Origin: a virus
Direction: 5' to 3' (one strand)
DNA: 24,464 nucleotides
Virus record (IMG/VR): IMGVR_UViG_3300034103_001915
Span: 1 to 24,464 of that record
Shown: piece by piece, positions 22,251 through 24,464 of the stretch
How the letters are laid out: every line of letters begins with the position of its first letter
How positions within the stretch are numbered: position 1 is the first letter of the stretch
Program-made: the position numbers and the translations under genes
Notes under the pieces: generated by a model
The model's database searches: none
What the model was told of the DNA's origin: nothing
What the model saw: only the letters and a program-made list of their open reading frames with translations

Positions 22251-22311
22251 GGACCGTTGCGGGAATCGAACCCGGTGGGCTATCGCCCACGGCCACCACT
22301 GACCCCGGTCC
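22251..22311 (-). ncRNA. tRNA-like element, truncated, without a usable anticodon
   Basis: Read on the minus strand, the 61-nt sequence has a 6-bp acceptor-like stem (GGACCG/CGGTCC at its two ends). It has a D-arm-like hairpin (GGTC-AGTGGT-GGCC), a GTGGG/CCCAC stem with a 6-nt loop, and a canonical T-arm (CGGG-TTCGATT-CCCG). The variable loop is missing, the anticodon loop is short without the usual U33, and no CCA follows (TTTTC comes next). It begins 5 nt after the SSB stop and ends about 14 nt before the polymerase ribosome site. It may be a decayed tRNA, an RNase P/Z processing signal or an RNA decoy. Confidence 0.6.
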
Positions 22312-22316
22312 TGCGA

Positions 22317-22886
22317 CTAGCCGAAGACGTCAACGTCAAAGCTTGTGTCACCGAAGGAATCAGCGTCGACTTGAACCGTAGCAAATTCCTTGTCAGCCGC
22401 TTGGCGGTTCCCGAAGCCTTCTCCGTCTCGCACTTTCCACACGTTGTTCAGCGCGAAAGAAACGCCCTTGTTTCCCGAGATGTCATAGGCAAAAGCTGTC
22501 ACGCTACAAATCACGTAGCAACCGCCGTAGACGTCGCTTTCGTTGACGCATGGCATTCGATCGGGGCCGATAACCACGCCGGGCCGATCCTTCGATCGGG
22601 CCCCAATGAAGATGGAACCTTCGTAGCCGTCTTTCCCGTCTCGATCGGTGTCACCGTATCGAAAGGGGCTCTTCAAGTTCTTGGGAATGTTCGATCCCCA
22701 CTTGGCCACCGCCGCTTGATTGACCGCCTTCTTCAACTCCGAAAGGTCCGCATCCTTCTTGAAGATCAATTCACACTGATACTTGGCCTCTCCACCATCG
22801 GCCATCGGCTTCGATGGCTTAAAGAGATACGGATAGCTCAAGCGGGCAATAGGCGTTACAACTCGGGTAGATACAACAGTCGACAT
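22317..22886 (-). CDS. DUF2815-type single-stranded DNA-binding protein
   Basis: The start is the ATG at 22886, with GGAG 7 nt upstream, giving 189 residues. The open frame to 22955 overlaps the nuclease gene and is unlikely. The pattern matches the DUF2815 SSB family: VTPIARLSYPYLFKPSKP near the start, KYQCELIFKKDADLSELKKA, then FRYGDTDRDGKDGYEGSIFI, VYGGCYVICSVTAFAYD, and NKGVSFALNNVWKVRDGEGF. An acidic tail ends FDVDVFG, as in phage SSBs that recruit partners through an acidic C-terminus. It should coat single-stranded DNA during replication. It lies between the DUF2800 nuclease and the polymerase, the usual order. Confidence 0.9.
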   Translation of the reverse strand: MSTVVSTRVVTPIARLSYPYLFKPSKPMADGGEAKYQCELIFKKDADLSELKKAVNQAAVAKWGSNIPKNLKSPFRYGDTDRDGKDGYEGSIFIGARSKDRPGVVIGPDRMPCVNESDVYGGCYVICSVTAFAYDISGNKGVSFALNNVWKVRDGEGFGNRQAADKEFATVQVDADSFGDTSFDVDVFG

Positions 22887-22890
22887 AGGA

Positions 22891-23997
22891 TTACTCCACC
22901 GATAAAGAGACATTAGAAAACTCGTCCGAAGCCGCCAAACGCTTGACCGCTTCACGCTTATCAGAAACCGGAACCACGGTGGTCCCGGTGTGTGGTCGCT
23001 CGACCAACGAGGTCACTAGGTCTTTGCCTACAACCTTTTCCAACTGAGCTGGGCTCAAGATGGTTGACTTGTCAATCATCTTCTTGCCGAAGCCCGCTGA
23101 CTTACACTTCCGTTCAATCGTCGCGTCATCCACGCTATAGCGTCGATTTCCGAAGACGTTGACAAGCTTGAATCCAGGGACTTCAACCCCCTTTTCAAGT
23201 TGCCCGTGGGCCCAATCTTCCACCGCGTCGATGAAGGTCTTGATGGCATCCTTTTTAGAAAGGATCTTTGCCGCCATTTCTGGATCAATCTCTGGAGCCT
23301 TAAACTCCCTTTGAGCCGTCAAAAGGGTCATCTCGTATAACTCGGGACACTGAGCCCGGTGGGGGCACCATCGGCAATGATCACCCGCGTTCAACTGCGA
23401 GGGGGCTTCTTCGACGATCCGAAGGATCCTTCCTTTCAGGTCTGCCAGCCACTCGGTTGACGCTGTCCACGATCGGACCACATCATCAGGGTCATACGCC
23501 CTTGGCTGAACGATCGTGACCTGAACATCAACAAGATTCCCACCGTGATACTTGTCGCAATACAGAATCGCGTAACAACCGAGCTGGGTGTTATGCTCGG
23601 CGTCCACCATGACGCCCGCCCCGTACTTCAGGTCGATGATATGGGCTTGCCCCACGGCATCAATCGTTCCGCCAAAATCGTCAATCTCTGAGTGATCGAC
23701 CCGGGATTCCACTTCGTAGATCCCTTCGCGTTCTAACACCTCAACGTAGAGACTCACGCCGTCGACCATCTCTTGATCTACTTCGATGGCGAAGCCGTCT
23801 TGCTCGTACACTCGGCCAAGGAACCCCGCCGGGTCCGCACCAGTAAGCCAGCACGTCCCCGCGATGGAGTGGGCCACGGTCCCTTGAGCCGCGTAGGCTG
23901 AAGGTGAGTCCTTGGCCCCTTCAACCAAGAGTGAGCCGGGGCACGATAGCCACCGGCTTGAGGCTGACGGGCTCAATCGGCTGTGTGTGCTACCCAT
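22891..23997 (-). CDS. DUF2800 RecB/Cas4-like Fe-S nuclease
   Basis: The start is taken at the ATG at 23997, because family members begin a few residues before HxxLSPSAxxRWLxCPGS. An ATG at 24015 has its own GAGGG site and would add 6 residues. The product has 368 residues. It has the RecB/Cas4 nuclease centre GGTIDAV (Asp113) and IIDLKYG (Asp122, Lys124), an upstream His43 in GTVAHSIAG, and four candidate Fe-S cysteines: Cys19, Cys208, Cys211 and Cys217 (HCRWCPHRAQCPEL). It is probably a DNA exonuclease for recombination or replication. It overlaps the previous gene by 8 nt, and its TAA sits inside the ribosome site of the SSB gene. Confidence 0.9.
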   Translation of the reverse strand: MGSTHSRLSPSASSRWLSCPGSLLVEGAKDSPSAYAAQGTVAHSIAGTCWLTGADPAGFLGRVYEQDGFAIEVDQEMVDGVSLYVEVLEREGIYEVESRVDHSEIDDFGGTIDAVGQAHIIDLKYGAGVMVDAEHNTQLGCYAILYCDKYHGGNLVDVQVTIVQPRAYDPDDVVRSWTASTEWLADLKGRILRIVEEAPSQLNAGDHCRWCPHRAQCPELYEMTLLTAQREFKAPEIDPEMAAKILSKKDAIKTFIDAVEDWAHGQLEKGVEVPGFKLVNVFGNRRYSVDDATIERKCKSAGFGKKMIDKSTILSPAQLEKVVGKDLVTSLVERPHTGTTVVPVSDKREAVKRLAASDEFSNVSLSVE

Positions 23998-24307
23998 GGG
24001 TGGCCAGCTCCGCATACAAAGCCGCCCTCTTTTCGGGTGGGCACCCCTTCACGTTAGGGATACCCATCTTCTTGAGGATTGCAACCAAGGCGCTTTGGCC
24101 TTTGGACTCACAAAAGTCCACCGCCTGTTGAAGCAAGATTTCCGCCGTCGTTTCCGAAGGCGTATTCTCTTCGGCTGGGGCTGGTGTTACCTTTCCCTTA
24201 GTGACCACGGGATCCGACTTGGACACAAAGCCCATCCGCCCAAGGAACCATGCTTGAACTTCCGCCGGGGCACTTACTAGGTCTTCCGCATTAACTGATA
24301 CTTGCAT
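23990..24307 (-). CDS. 105-residue protein upstream of the DUF2800 nuclease
   Basis: The start is the ATG at 24307, with GGAG 8 nt upstream. The TTG at 24322 sits on the ribosome site and is rejected. The product starts MQVSVNAEDLVSAPAEVQAW and has a Pro/Thr/Glu-rich linker at about 40-60. A helical C-terminus follows (LLQQAVDFCESKGQSALVAI, then MGIPNVKGCPPEKRAALYAE). Small proteins of this shape often precede DUF2800 genes in phages, with unknown function. It is likely a small DNA-replication accessory factor. Confidence 0.78.
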   Translation of the reverse strand: MQVSVNAEDLVSAPAEVQAWFLGRMGFVSKSDPVVTKGKVTPAPAEENTPSETTAEILLQQAVDFCESKGQSALVAILKKMGIPNVKGCPPEKRAALYAELATHG

Positions 24308-24344
24308 TGCTGTTATCTCCAAAAAAAAAAACTACCCTCGCCCT

Positions 24345-24455
24345 TTACAAAAAACCGAACATCCACGATGCCAACGCCAGGATCGAACACCACACAATCA
24401 ACCCTGACACAACAAACTCCACTATCGGAATGTCGGAGAATTTATCGTCGTCCAT
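24345..24455 (-). CDS. Very small single-pass membrane protein (36 residues)
   Basis: A short frame begins at the ATG at 24455 and ends with TAA at 24345. The product starts MDDDKFSDIPIVEFVVSGLI and continues into VWCSILALASWMFGFL, an acidic N-terminus followed by a transmembrane helix. Its ribosome site is cut by the window edge. It precedes the replication genes on the same strand. A run of ten A residues at 24321-24330 (T on the coding strand) separates it from the next gene. It could be chance, but the sharp topology supports a real gene. Confidence 0.5.
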   Translation of the reverse strand: MDDDKFSDIPIVEFVVSGLIVWCSILALASWMFGFL

Positions 24456-24464
24456 CACGCAGAT

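Noticed and set aside
22251-22311. Functional tRNA gene
   Set aside because: The anticodon loop is short and lacks U33, the variable loop is missing, and no CCA end is present. It is reported only as tRNA-like.

Overview
The window is most of a tailed-phage genome or prophage. The evidence is a portal, scaffold and capsid set with a large terminase, a complete phage replication cassette, and many tightly packed genes joined by 1-4 nt stop/start overlaps. The host is not shown directly. The NPY-repeat secreted protein, the small secreted proteins and the general composition fit a Gram-negative-type bacterium, possibly a planctomycete, but this is a weak inference. Tail genes and a large integrase are not in the window.

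Layout. (1) 1-10363, leftward: a late module. In transcription order it holds a zinc-ribbon/HTH protein (possible small terminase), large terminase, a 59-aa protein, portal, a 107-aa protein, scaffold and major capsid protein. An intrinsic terminator follows at 3506-3539. After it come a capsid-associated protein, four small membrane or secreted proteins, a papain-like C1 peptidase, another membrane/coiled-coil protein, and the start of a further virion gene that runs off the left edge. (2) 10432-11121: a rightward small serine recombinase with its own promoter. (3) 11136-14208, leftward accessory genes: a possible phosphoribosyltransferase-fold protein, a secreted NPY-repeat protein, a small gene and a GC-rich gene. 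These surround a gene-poor stretch with three 20-bp dyad repeats and eight 10-bp repeats. (4) 14430-16232: a rightward operon of six small genes behind a clear sigma70-type promoter. It includes a 49-residue lipoprotein and two small proteins with near-identical hairpin leaders. (5) 16556-24455, leftward replication operon: a small membrane protein, a 105-aa protein, a DUF2800-type Fe-S nuclease, a DUF2815-type ssDNA-binding protein, family A DNA polymerase, VRR-NUC nuclease, SNF2-type helicase and a primase-polymerase/helicase. Converging operons (4) and (5) meet over several hairpins at 16251-16557.

The polymerase, helicases, nucleases and SSB would together replicate the phage DNA. The terminase, portal, scaffold and capsid would assemble and fill the head. 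The membrane/peptidase cassette next to the capsid gene may serve lysis or envelope passage. The most unusual points are a 61-nt tRNA-like element between the SSB and polymerase genes, the papain-like peptidase in a membrane-protein cassette, the repeat-dense stretch near 12.7-12.9 kb, a promoter module shared by the recombinase and the accessory operon, and the paired hairpin leaders.
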